Shown one piece after another: positions 6,795 to 13,994 of a stretch of 22,393 nt of DNA (position 1 is the first letter of the stretch; each line of letters opens with the position of its first letter). The notes under the pieces are model-generated. The model did not search any database. It saw nothing but the letters and a program-made list of their open reading frames with translations, and was not told the DNA's origin. The position numbers and the translations under genes were made by a program. This stretch comes from Flavobacteriales bacterium UBA5692 (GTDB lineage: Bacteria > Bacteroidota > Bacteroidia > Flavobacteriales_D > Sanyastnellaceae), in contig DIHQ01000176.1 in assembly GCA_002420235.1 (NCBI GenBank), forward strand, positions 7,612 through 30,004, in the 5' to 3' direction.

Positions 6795-8729
6795 ATGATT
6801 AACATCACCTTACCGGATGGAACGGTAAAGCAAGTAGATAGCGGCACGACCGCATTGGACGTGGCTATGGGCATCAGTGAGGGCTTGGCGCGAAACGTTT
6901 TGGCAGCGGAAGTCAATGGTGAAGTTTGGGACCCACAGCGCCGTATACACGAAGACGCTACGCTCAATTTGTTGACATGGCGCGACGATGAGGGAAAACG
7001 AACGATGTGGCACAGTTCTGCACACCTGATGGCCGAAGCTATCGAGGCACTGTATTCCGGGGTGAAATTTTGGGTCGGACCACCGATTGAAAACGGGTTT
7101 TACTACGACGTGGATTTTGGTGAGCATAACATAACGGATAAGGATTTCTCGGCCATCGAGTCCAAGATGATGGAATTGGCCAAACAAAAGAATCCATTCG
7201 TCCGCCGGGAAATGAGTAAAGCCGAAGCGATGATTTTTTTTCGGGAAAAGGGGGACGAGTATAAATTAGATCTTCTGGAGGGACTCGAGGACGGCACCAT
7301 TACCTTCTACGACCAAGGTAACTTCACCGATTTATGCCGTGGTCCGCACATGCCGCACACCGGTTTTGTCAAAGCCTGCAAGGTGATGTCAATCGCTGGT
7401 GCGTATTGGAAAGGTGATGAATCGCAAAAGCAGCTGACCCGTGTGTACGGCATCACGTTCCCAAAAAAGCAGGAGCTAAAGGAGTACCTCGAATTACTGG
7501 AACAAGCCAAAGCTCGGGATCACCGTAAGCTTGGTAAGGAAATGGACCTGTTCCACTTTTCGGAGAAAGTTGGTCAGGGTTTGCCATTGTGGTTACCAAA
7601 AGGCGCGGATTTGCGCATGCGATTGGAGGCGTTTCTTAAGGAGGCACAAAAAAAAGCCGGATACGAAGGAGTTATTACTCCACACATCGGTAACAAGGAG
7701 TTGTACATAACCAGCGGCCATTACGCCAAGTACGGCGAAGACAGCTTCCAACCCATCAGCACGCCAGCGGAAGGCGAGGAGTACTTGCTCAAGCCAATGA
7801 ATTGCCCACACCACTGCGAAATCTTCAAGTCCCGGCCGCGAAGTTACCGAGACCTGCCGGTGCGATTTGCGGAGTTTGGGACAGTTTACCGATATGAGCA
7901 ATCCGGTGAGTTGCATGGTTTGACGCGCGTACGTGGATTTACCCAGGACGACGCGCACATTTTTTGTACGGTAGATCAGGTGAAGGATGAAGTAAGTAAT
8001 GTCATCGATTTGGTGTTGTACATATTTCGAACACTGCAGTTTGACGATTTTATTGTTCAAGTCAGTTTGCGGGACTCCGAAAACCCAAGCAAGTACATTG
8101 GAGAAGACGCAAACTGGGAAAAGGCCGAACGTGCCATTCAAGAGGTGGCTAGTGAAAAAGGATTGACGACAGTGGTTGAGCTTGGAGAAGCCGCATTCTA
8201 CGGCCCAAAACTCGATTTTATGGTACGAGATGCTATTGGCCGAAAGTGGCAGTTGGGCACCGTCCAGATTGACTACAATCTACCCGAACGTTTTGAACTT
8301 GAATACGTCGGTGCTGATAACGCGAAGCATCGTCCTGTCATGATTCACCGAGCACCTTTTGGATCGATGGAACGGTTTGTTGCAATTCTCATCGAACATT
8401 GCGCCGGTAAGTTTCCCTTGTGGTTGACACCGGAACAGGTCAAAATCCTGCCGATTTCCGACCGATTCAATGAATATGCCGAAAGGGTTTCAAAAGTCCT
8501 TGAAAATCACGATATTCGCGCCCTCGTTGACGATAGGTCTGAAAAAGTGGGAAAAAAGATTCGGGATGCCGAATTGGAGAAAATTCCCTACATGCTCATC
8601 CTAGGGGAAAACGAGGCTCTCGAAGGAACCGTCTCCGTGCGAAGGCAAGGAGTAGGAGACTTGGGAGGCATGAGCGTCGAAGCTTTTGCCGAGCATATCC
8701 GCTCGGAGATTGCTGAGATGTTGAAATGA
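6795..8729 (+). CDS. thrS: Threonyl-tRNA synthetase
   Basis: This 644-residue class II synthetase charges tRNA-Thr and edits mischarged Ser. An N-terminal TGS domain (1-61) is followed by the second additional (editing) domain. Its metal-type motif has H73 and H77 in HSSAH and C181 and H185 in CRGPH. In the catalytic core the zinc ligands are C337 in MNCPHH, H388 in QDDAHIF and H518 in IHRAPFG. The motif 2 arginine region FGTVYRYEQSGELHGLTRVR is also present. The C-terminal anticodon-binding domain starts near 540. Length matches bacterial ThrRS. The ATG at 6795 is preceded by a perfect AGGAGG. It is first in the conserved order thrS-infC-rpmI-rplT, and infC follows in the same frame after a short spacer. 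Confidence 0.98.
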   Translation: MINITLPDGTVKQVDSGTTALDVAMGISEGLARNVLAAEVNGEVWDPQRRIHEDATLNLLTWRDDEGKRTMWHSSAHLMAEAIEALYSGVKFWVGPPIENGFYYDVDFGEHNITDKDFSAIESKMMELAKQKNPFVRREMSKAEAMIFFREKGDEYKLDLLEGLEDGTITFYDQGNFTDLCRGPHMPHTGFVKACKVMSIAGAYWKGDESQKQLTRVYGITFPKKQELKEYLELLEQAKARDHRKLGKEMDLFHFSEKVGQGLPLWLPKGADLRMRLEAFLKEAQKKAGYEGVITPHIGNKELYITSGHYAKYGEDSFQPISTPAEGEEYLLKPMNCPHHCEIFKSRPRSYRDLPVRFAEFGTVYRYEQSGELHGLTRVRGFTQDDAHIFCTVDQVKDEVSNVIDLVLYIFRTLQFDDFIVQVSLRDSENPSKYIGEDANWEKAERAIQEVASEKGLTTVVELGEAAFYGPKLDFMVRDAIGRKWQLGTVQIDYNLPERFELEYVGADNAKHRPVMIHRAPFGSMERFVAILIEHCAGKFPLWLTPEQVKILPISDRFNEYAERVSKVLENHDIRALVDDRSEKVGKKIRDAELEKIPYMLILGENEALEGTVSVRRQGVGDLGGMSVEAFAEHIRSEIAEMLK

Positions 8730-8762
8730 CAGAAGTATCACAAAAATTTAAGCGTTATAGCG

Positions 8763-9311
8763 ATTAGAAGAAAAAGGACCCCATATCGGGGCCGAGTTCG
8801 AAGAGAAGATCTTCACCGTATCAATGACAAAATTGAAGCGGCGCAGGTGCGTGTTGTTGGCGACAACGTAGAACCTGCCGTTATGAGCACGGGCGATGCC
8901 ATCCTTTTGGCGCGTGAATTGGAGTTGGATTTGGTAGAGATCTCTCCAAAAGCCGATCCGCCCGTCTGCAGAATCATTGAATACAAGAAGTTCTTATATG
9001 ATCAGAAAAAGAAGCAGAAAGAAATCAAAGCGAAGCAGCAAAAGGTGGTTGTCAAAGAAATTCGTTTTGGACCAAATACAGATGATCACGACTTCCAATT
9101 CAAACTAAAGCATGCGAAGAAATTTTTGCAAGAGGGCTCAAAGCTTAAGGCTTACGTTTTCTTCCGTGGCCGAACCATTGTTTTTAAGGAACGTGGGGAA
9201 ATATTGTTGCTCAAGTTTGCGCAAGAGCTCGAAGAATATGGAACGGTAGAACAGCTGCCAAAACTCGAAGGAAAGCGCATGACAGTCATGTTCAATCCGA
9301 AGAAAAACTAA
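8763..9311 (+). CDS. infC: Translation initiation factor IF-3, likely ATT start
   Basis: The product is about 182 residues when started at the ATT at 8763-8765. IF-3 binds the 30S subunit, checks start codon and initiator tRNA, and blocks subunit joining. The N domain phrase DLHRINDKIEAAQVRVVGDNVE and the following LDLVEISPKADPPVCRI are typical. So is the linker KKKQKEIKAKQQKVVVKEIRFGP, and the C domain ends KRMTVMFNPKK. Between the thrS stop and the conserved N terminus the frame holds no ATG, GTG or TTG. The first in-frame GTG (8847) would delete the start of the N domain. ATT at 8763 (or ATA at 8757) therefore fits best, as in E. coli infC, where AUU allows IF-3 to repress its own translation. 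Similar self-control here is inferred. Confidence 0.93.
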   Translation: MRRKRTPYRGRVRREDLHRINDKIEAAQVRVVGDNVEPAVMSTGDAILLARELELDLVEISPKADPPVCRIIEYKKFLYDQKKKQKEIKAKQQKVVVKEIRFGPNTDDHDFQFKLKHAKKFLQEGSKLKAYVFFRGRTIVFKERGEILLLKFAQELEEYGTVEQLPKLEGKRMTVMFNPKKN

Positions 9312-9331
9312 TAACCAAAAAATCTAAGGCC

Positions 9332-9526
9332 ATGCCGAAGATGAAAACAAAAGGAAGCGCCAAGAAACGCTTCAAGTTCACGGGAACTGGTAAAATCAAG
9401 CGGAAGCACGCCTTTAAAAGTCACATCTTGACTAAAAAGGGCACGAAGCAGAAGCGTAACTTGACGCACTCTACCACGGTTGACAAAACCAACGTAGCGA
9501 GCGTGAAGCGCCAACTTTGTGCATAA
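9332..9526 (+). CDS. rpmI: 50S ribosomal protein L35
   Basis: This 64-residue, strongly basic protein begins MPKMKTKGSAKKRFKFTGTG and contains KRKHAFKSHILTKK, both diagnostic of bacterial L35. It lies 20 bases after infC and precedes rplT, the conserved order. The ATG at 9332 is the only sensible start. The 96-base spacer to rplT may carry an RNA control site. Confidence 0.97.
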   Translation: MPKMKTKGSAKKRFKFTGTGKIKRKHAFKSHILTKKGTKQKRNLTHSTTVDKTNVASVKRQLCA

Positions 9527-9622
9527 GCGCCTCCAACCTTTATCACCCCTGGTACGTTTAACCCGGTAACCGGCCGACAAGTCTGGATTTCGCCAGCGCC
9601 GTCTACCAAAAAACACTTTAAA

Positions 9623-9967
9623 ATGCCAAGAGCAACCAATTCAGTCGCATCGAGGGCGCGACGAAAAAAAATCCTCAAGATGGCCAAAGGGTACTACGGT
9701 GCCCGCAAGAATGTTTGGACCGTCGCCAAGAACGCCGTAGAAAAAGGTTTGCTTTACGCCTACTCAGGACGTAAGCAGCGCAAGCGTCAATTCCGTTCAT
9801 TGTGGATTCAGCGCATCAACGCCGGAGCACGCCAGCACGGAATGTCCTATAGCGAATTCATGGGCAAGTGCTCGAAGAAAGGAATCGAACTTAACCGCAA
9901 GGTTTTGGCGGACCTCGCTATGAACCACCCGGACGCCTTCAAGGCCGTTGTAGATAAGGTTAAATAA
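9623..9967 (+). CDS. rplT: 50S ribosomal protein L20
   Basis: This 114-residue basic protein has all the L20 hallmarks: a start of MPRATNSVASRARRKKILK, the phrase GYYGARKNVWTVAKNAVEK, and RKRQFRSLWIQRINAGARQHG. L20 is needed for early 50S assembly. In E. coli and Bacillus it also represses its own operon by binding leader RNA. Here the 9527-9622 spacer contains a short CCGG-TAA-CCGG inverted repeat (9563-9573), but no clear L20-binding structure can be identified by eye. It is last in the operon; a strong terminator follows 23 bases later. Confidence 0.98.
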   Translation: MPRATNSVASRARRKKILKMAKGYYGARKNVWTVAKNAVEKGLLYAYSGRKQRKRQFRSLWIQRINAGARQHGMSYSEFMGKCSKKGIELNRKVLADLAMNHPDAFKAVVDKVK

Positions 9968-9989
9968 TGCTGGAATCCCAGCGCGAGAG

Positions 9990-10013
9990 AAGCCGGCGTT
10001 AGCCGGCTTTTTT
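9990..10013 (+). terminator. Rho-independent terminator of the thrS-infC-rpmI-rplT operon
   Basis: A perfect 8-bp stem (AAGCCGGC at 9990-9997 with GCCGGCTT at 10002-10009) with a GTTA loop runs into six T residues (10008-10013). It lies 22 bases after the rplT stop, where the operon should end. Confidence 0.93.
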
Positions 10014-10081
10014 GTTGCCATTGTATTTCAAATTTGGATAGCACTGAAATTAATTGTAACCTGCAATACAATCCCTTTCAA

Positions 10082-11185
10082 ATGAAACACATCATAATTA
10101 TCAGCGCCACAAGCGCTATTCTTTGGGGGTGCGCCGGAGGGGGTGCGCCGTTGACTCAAGACGAAGTGACTGCCTTTGTCACGAACCACATCGAGAGCCA
10201 AGTGGGCTACGATGCAGCTATTGAACCTTACATCGCTGGCTTGTCCGAGGAGACGAAGTACTTCCGGGCGGGCCAAGCTGACCCGATGAACGCCGACCTG
10301 TCAAATGTCGACGGCCAATGGTTTTATGAAGATTCCGTGACGTTAGAGGTCCTCGATGTTCAGTTGTACGGAGCAGCAGCCAGCGTCATGGGCGTGGTGC
10401 ACTTCTATAACTTCGGCGAGGCGGGTCACCGTTCGTTCCACGGGACCGTCGTGCGCGACGGAGTCCGCGTCCGGTGGGACCGTTGGTTCCACCAAGATCA
10501 CGGCCAGCTCGCACGCAGCTACATTCCAATCGACTCAGAAGTGGATGGGGCAGAAGCGCTGTGCAATTCTATGCTTTGGATGAGCCTCCAAGGCGACGGC
10601 AACGCAGCAGGTGCCTTGTCGGACTCATTGCTTGAGATTGATCCGACCATAGCGCTGGCCCACGTGGGCCAATTGTGGCGCGCTTGGTTCCAAAGCGACG
10701 CTGAAGCGTGGAATACCAATGTGACAGCAGCTGTAGCGAAAGCCACGGACCCCGCGACCAAGCATTATTTGATGTCGCACTCTAAAGATTTTGGAGACCA
10801 AGTCGAAAATGCACGCATCGCGCACAACCTCGCCCCAGATTCGCCGCTCAATCAGGTCAACCTCGCTTGGTTATTGATGGACGACGATGATGCAGCTGCG
10901 CGACTATTATTGGAGCGTGCAACGGAACGTTGGAGTTCATTGGGCGGGCCACATAATTTGCTTGGCTATTTGAACATGCGCCAAGGCGATATGGAAGCTG
11001 CTGAGCGGTGCTTTAAGATGTATGTTCGCTTGGCACCTGAAGTAGCCAATGCCCACGACAGCATGGGGGACTTTTACTCGAAGCAAGGTGATAACGAAAA
11101 TGCCCGGGCGTGCTTCGAGAAAGCCTTGGAATTGGACCCTTCCTTCTCGGCATCTCAAAAGAAACTTGATGAGTTGGAATCGTAA
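10082..11185 (+). CDS. TPR-containing lipoprotein with an unrecognised N-terminal domain
   Basis: From ATG 10082 the protein is 367 residues. It begins MKHIIIISATSAILWGCAGG, a lipoprotein signal with C17 as the lipidated residue. An in-frame TTG at 10034 would add 16 residues in front of the signal and is rejected. Residues about 25-190 form a domain I cannot name. It has aromatic strands (SVTLEVLDVQLYGAAASVMGV and RVRWDRWFHQDHGQ) that suggest a beta-barrel or NTF2-like fold, which is a guess. The C-terminal part, about 290-367, has clear TPR units such as GDMEAAERCFKMYVRLAPE and GDNENARACFEKALELDPS. It is a stand-alone plus-strand gene between two terminators. Outer-membrane or periplasmic protein binding is inferred. 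Confidence 0.82.
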   Translation: MKHIIIISATSAILWGCAGGGAPLTQDEVTAFVTNHIESQVGYDAAIEPYIAGLSEETKYFRAGQADPMNADLSNVDGQWFYEDSVTLEVLDVQLYGAAASVMGVVHFYNFGEAGHRSFHGTVVRDGVRVRWDRWFHQDHGQLARSYIPIDSEVDGAEALCNSMLWMSLQGDGNAAGALSDSLLEIDPTIALAHVGQLWRAWFQSDAEAWNTNVTAAVAKATDPATKHYLMSHSKDFGDQVENARIAHNLAPDSPLNQVNLAWLLMDDDDAAARLLLERATERWSSLGGPHNLLGYLNMRQGDMEAAERCFKMYVRLAPEVANAHDSMGDFYSKQGDNENARACFEKALELDPSFSASQKKLDELES

Positions 11186-11205
11186 TTTGCGATTTTTTCG
11201 AATTG

Positions 11206-11233
11206 AAAACCCCGGTCATTTCCGGGGTTTTTT
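11206..11233. terminator. Bidirectional terminator between convergent TPR genes
   Basis: The sequence AAAACCCCGG (11206-11215), a 6-base loop and CCGGGGTTTT (11222-11231) form a 10-bp perfect stem. It has T-rich tails in both directions (six T on plus, four T on minus). It sits between the stops of two convergent genes, 20 bases after one and 30 after the other, and can serve both. Confidence 0.92.
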
Positions 11234-11262
11234 ATCCGCTTAATTATAGGCCTAATCGGAGG

Positions 11263-12297
11263 TCAGTTCGCCTTCAATGCGCGGTCTTTCGCCAAGGCTG
11301 CGACGGTGTAGTCCGGTTTGATCCGGAGCGCCTCGGAATAATCAGCTATGGCCCCGGTTCGGTCGCCTAAGCTTTCTCTTGCTAACCCGCGATTGAAAAA
11401 CGCTTGGTGGTAGTAAGGCAGGCGCTGGATGGCCTCCGTGAACCAGAATGAAGCGCTGTCGTACTGGGCGTAATACTCAAGGTGGATGTAACCCTGGTTA
11501 AAAGAAGCTGTGGCATTGCTGGAGTCCAGCGCCAGGATTTCTCGGTATTCAGCGAGGGCGTCATCCAAGCGCTGTTCTTCCTGCAGGAACATCGCCAAAT
11601 TGTAGTGGGCTTCCACGGAGAATGGACGAAGCTCAATGGCCGACCGGTAGAATTCCTCTGCAATGGGGTCCCCCAGTTCAGCCATGAAAAGGCCCAAGGA
11701 AATGAAGCCGTCGAAGAAGGACGGATTGACTTCAATGGCCGTCTGGAGGGAGCTGATAGCTTTTTCGGTGTCGCCGTTGGAAGCATAGATTTTCCCTTTC
11801 ATCCAATAGGCCTCGTGGAGTTGGTCGTTGATTCGAAGTGCTTGGTTCAGGTCGCCGAAGGCCCGTTCGAATTGATTCAAATGGATGTTGAATTCAGCTC
11901 GTCGCATCAGGCAAGGTGTGCTTTCGGGTGCGTACCGGATGCACGCATTGAGCTCTTCGAGACACGCCTCCATATTCTGCATGCGGTATAGCATATCGAT
12001 CCGATTCTCCCAAGCAGGAGCGAAGGCGGAGTCAGCCTTTAAGGCCAGCCCCCAATCTTCAAAAGCACCCTGCGGATTGTTTTGGCTCGCCATGTATTGG
12101 GCGCGTGCGTGGTAGGGCTCGGGTGTGTTGGGAGCTTCCAAGATCGCCGCCTCCAAGGAGTCGATGGGGGAGGAGATGGACCCAGCCGTTTGGTCAGGGC
12201 CACGCTCACTGCACGATGTGAACCCAAAGCAAAGCAAAACCAGGGCCCCGAATTCGAGAGCCCTGGTTGTCGAATAGTTTCGAAAGAATCGGTTCAT
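11263..12297 (-). CDS. TPR-repeat lipoprotein encoded behind recA
   Basis: This 344-residue protein starts at ATG 12297; a TTG at 12303 is in frame but less likely. An N-terminal basic region and a hydrophobic stretch (ALVLLCFGFTS) end at C29, a plausible Bacteroidota lipobox. The rest, about 45-340, consists of TPR helices in tandem, roughly eight units. Examples are GDTEKAISSLQTAIEVNPSF, RLDDALAEYREILALDSSN and GDRTGAIADYSEALRIKPD. TPR arrays bind proteins; the partner is unknown. The gene lies 11 bases after recA on the same strand, yet has no evident link to DNA repair. A terminator-like hairpin (12238-12268) falls within its signal-peptide codons and may limit read-through from recA. A shared terminator lies beyond its stop. 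Confidence 0.85.
   Translation of the reverse strand: MNRFFRNYSTTRALEFGALVLLCFGFTSCSERGPDQTAGSISSPIDSLEAAILEAPNTPEPYHARAQYMASQNNPQGAFEDWGLALKADSAFAPAWENRIDMLYRMQNMEACLEELNACIRYAPESTPCLMRRAEFNIHLNQFERAFGDLNQALRINDQLHEAYWMKGKIYASNGDTEKAISSLQTAIEVNPSFFDGFISLGLFMAELGDPIAEEFYRSAIELRPFSVEAHYNLAMFLQEEQRLDDALAEYREILALDSSNATASFNQGYIHLEYYAQYDSASFWFTEAIQRLPYYHQAFFNRGLARESLGDRTGAIADYSEALRIKPDYTVAALAKDRALKAN
12238..12268 (-). promoter_or_regulatory. Terminator-like hairpin inside the start of the TPR gene
   Basis: On the minus strand AACCAGGGC (12268-12260) pairs perfectly with GCCCTGGTT (12246-12238) across a 13-base loop, and TTTTGC follows. It is 41 bases behind the recA stop and 29 bases inside the next coding frame. 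It could be an attenuator, but chance from codon choice is possible. Confidence 0.4.
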
Positions 12298-12308
12298 TCT
12301 CAACGGTT

Positions 12309-13343
12309 TTACACCGCTTCGACGGCTTCAATAGGTTCGGTTACTTGTGGAGCCGGTGCCATGGCTTCTTTGATTTTGGCTTCGAGTTCGTCCATCAATT
12401 CGGGGTTGTCCTCGATAAGGGCGCGCACGGCATCGCGGCCTTGTCCCAATTTGGTTTCGCCATAGCTAAACCAGGAACCCGACTTTTTGATGATGTTCAT
12501 TTCTACACCGAGGTCGATAATTTCGCCTGATTTGGAAATTCCTTGGCCGTACAAGATGTCAAATTCTGCCCGTCTGAACGGTGGGGCGACCTTATTCTTG
12601 ACGACTTTCACTTTTGTGCGATTACCCATGACCTTGTCCCCGTCTTTGATTTGAGATGACCTGCGAATGTCGAGACGGACAGAGGAGTAGAATTTCAGTG
12701 CATTGCCGCCAGTCGTGGTTTCGGGGTTTCCGAACATGATGCCGATTTTTTCACGCAGCTGGTTGATAAAAATGCAGCAGCAGCCTGTTTTGCTGATGGA
12801 ACCCGTCAGCTTGCGCAGGGCCTTAGACATCAAACGCGCTTGCAAGCCCACAGAGGAGTCGGACATTTCGCCTTCGATTTCAGCACGGGGTGTAAGTGCT
12901 GCCACCGAATCAATTACAATGAGGTCAATGGCACCGGAGCGAATGAGGTTATCGGCTATTTCCAAGCCTTGTTCACCATTATCCGGCTGGGAGATAAGGA
13001 GGTTCTCAGTGTCAACTCCAAGATTTTCGGCATAAAATTTATCGAATGCATGTTCCGCATCGATGACCGCACAAATTCCACCTTGTTTTTGAGCTTGCGC
13101 GATTGCGTGAATGGCAAGGGTGGTTTTACCTGAACTTTCAGGCCCATAGATTTCGACTACGCGCCCTTTTGGGTAGCCTTGAATGCCTAAAGCCAAATCC
13201 AGAGTCAATGAACCGGATGGGATAGCTTCTACTTTTTCGACGACTTCATCGCCTAATTTCATAACCGTGCCTTTTCCGTAGGTCTTGTCCATGCGGTCCA
13301 AGGTCAATTGGAGTGCTTTGAGTTTTTGTGCTTCTGCAGACAT
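12309..13343 (-). CDS. recA: Recombinase RecA
   Basis: This 344-residue ATP-dependent DNA strand-exchange protein is the core of homologous recombination and SOS induction. The N-terminal phrase TYGKGTVMKLGDE, Walker A GPESSGKTT (67-75), the Walker B region IDLIVIDSVAALTPRAE, and loop L2 with FGNPETTTGGNALKFYSS are all present. The Cys-Cys-Cys before IFINQLREKIG is common in Bacteroidota RecA. The C-terminal tail is acidic and rich in Pro and Ala (QVTEPIEAVEAV). The start is ATG 13343. No clear LexA-type operator could be recognised in the 103-base gap upstream. The peroxiredoxin gene lies upstream on the same strand, and a TPR lipoprotein gene follows 11 bases after the stop. Confidence 0.99.
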   Translation of the reverse strand: MSAEAQKLKALQLTLDRMDKTYGKGTVMKLGDEVVEKVEAIPSGSLTLDLALGIQGYPKGRVVEIYGPESSGKTTLAIHAIAQAQKQGGICAVIDAEHAFDKFYAENLGVDTENLLISQPDNGEQGLEIADNLIRSGAIDLIVIDSVAALTPRAEIEGEMSDSSVGLQARLMSKALRKLTGSISKTGCCCIFINQLREKIGIMFGNPETTTGGNALKFYSSVRLDIRRSSQIKDGDKVMGNRTKVKVVKNKVAPPFRRAEFDILYGQGISKSGEIIDLGVEMNIIKKSGSWFSYGETKLGQGRDAVRALIEDNPELMDELEAKIKEAMAPAPQVTEPIEAVEAV

Positions 13344-13446
13344 TTTTTCGTGTTTTGAGCGAAGGTATTCTACCTACATCGTAATGAACTTACGGAGTGG
13401 GGTGTTTTTTGTCAACGAAGTACCCACGTTTGCCGTTGGGCTTGGT

Positions 13447-13923
13447 TTACAGCCCGAAACCAGCGCGGACTTCAGCGGCGTGATCCTTGGTTTTGGGTTT
13501 CAAGATAACCGAAGCGATGGAACCGCTTTCGTCGATCAGGAAGGTTGTGCGGTGTGTGCCCTCGTATTCCTTTCCCATAAACTTTTTCAGTCCCCACACT
13601 CCGAACGCTTTGTGAAGGGTTAAGTCTTCATCGCAGGCTAGGTCAAAGGCGATATCGTACTTTTCGATGAACTTCAGGTGCTTCGTGGCGGGATCGGGGC
13701 TCACGCCGAGCACTTCGATTCCCGCCTCACTGAGGACGTTGTAGTGTTCGGTCAAATTGCACGCTTGCGCGGTGCAACCGGGCGTCATATCTCGAGGATA
13801 GAAATAGAGCGCGAGTTTCTTGTCGGCATAATCAGCAAGAGAGCGCGTACTTCCGTCTTGGAGGGTTGTTTCAAAAGCGGGAGCAGGATTTCCTGCGGTC
13901 AAGGGGTTGGCGGTAATTGGCAT
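13447..13923 (-). CDS. bcp: Bcp/PrxQ-type thiol peroxidase
   Basis: From ATG 13923 the product is 158 residues; an in-frame TTG at 13929 adds two residues and is less likely. It has a thioredoxin fold with the motif YFYPRDMTPGCTAQACNL. The peroxidatic Cys is C50 and the resolving Cys is C55, the five-residue spacing of the Bcp/PrxQ family. These enzymes reduce H2O2 and organic hydroperoxides using thioredoxin. The conserved HRTTFLIDESG near residue 125 supports the call. The gene is divergent from priA across about 71 bases and is followed on the same strand by recA after 103 bases. Shared transcription with recA is possible but not shown. Confidence 0.95.
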   Translation of the reverse strand: MPITANPLTAGNPAPAFETTLQDGSTRSLADYADKKLALYFYPRDMTPGCTAQACNLTEHYNVLSEAGIEVLGVSPDPATKHLKFIEKYDIAFDLACDEDLTLHKAFGVWGLKKFMGKEYEGTHRTTFLIDESGSIASVILKPKTKDHAAEVRAGFGL

Positions 13924-13994
13924 ATCCAAATAACAGTAGTTTTTCCTTCAAGTTCGTTAGTTCCTCTGCATAATTCTTCCCAATTTGCCAACCC

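Noticed and set aside
7593..8141. 182-codon minus-strand open frame inside thrS
   Set aside because: thrS carries all zinc and catalytic residues here; the antisense product has no recognisable features.
8847..9311. infC starting at GTG 8847
   Set aside because: It would remove the conserved DLHRINDKIE part of the IF-3 N domain; the ATT start at 8763 restores normal length.
10034..10081. TTG start extending the TPR lipoprotein by 16 residues
   Set aside because: It would place a polar stretch before the lipoprotein signal, which begins properly at ATG 10082.
11482..11991. 169-codon plus-strand open frame opposite the TPR gene
   Set aside because: It mirrors a regular TPR array with a strong signal peptide; no independent support.
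13360..13367. TACCTTCG on the minus strand as a recA promoter -7 box
   Set aside because: One mismatch to TAnnTTTG, no good TTTG at the right distance, and a very short leader; too weak to annotate.
13438..13455. GGGCT/AGCCC hairpin at the peroxiredoxin stop
   Set aside because: A 5-bp stem, and on the gene's strand it is not followed by a T run, so it does not qualify as a terminator.
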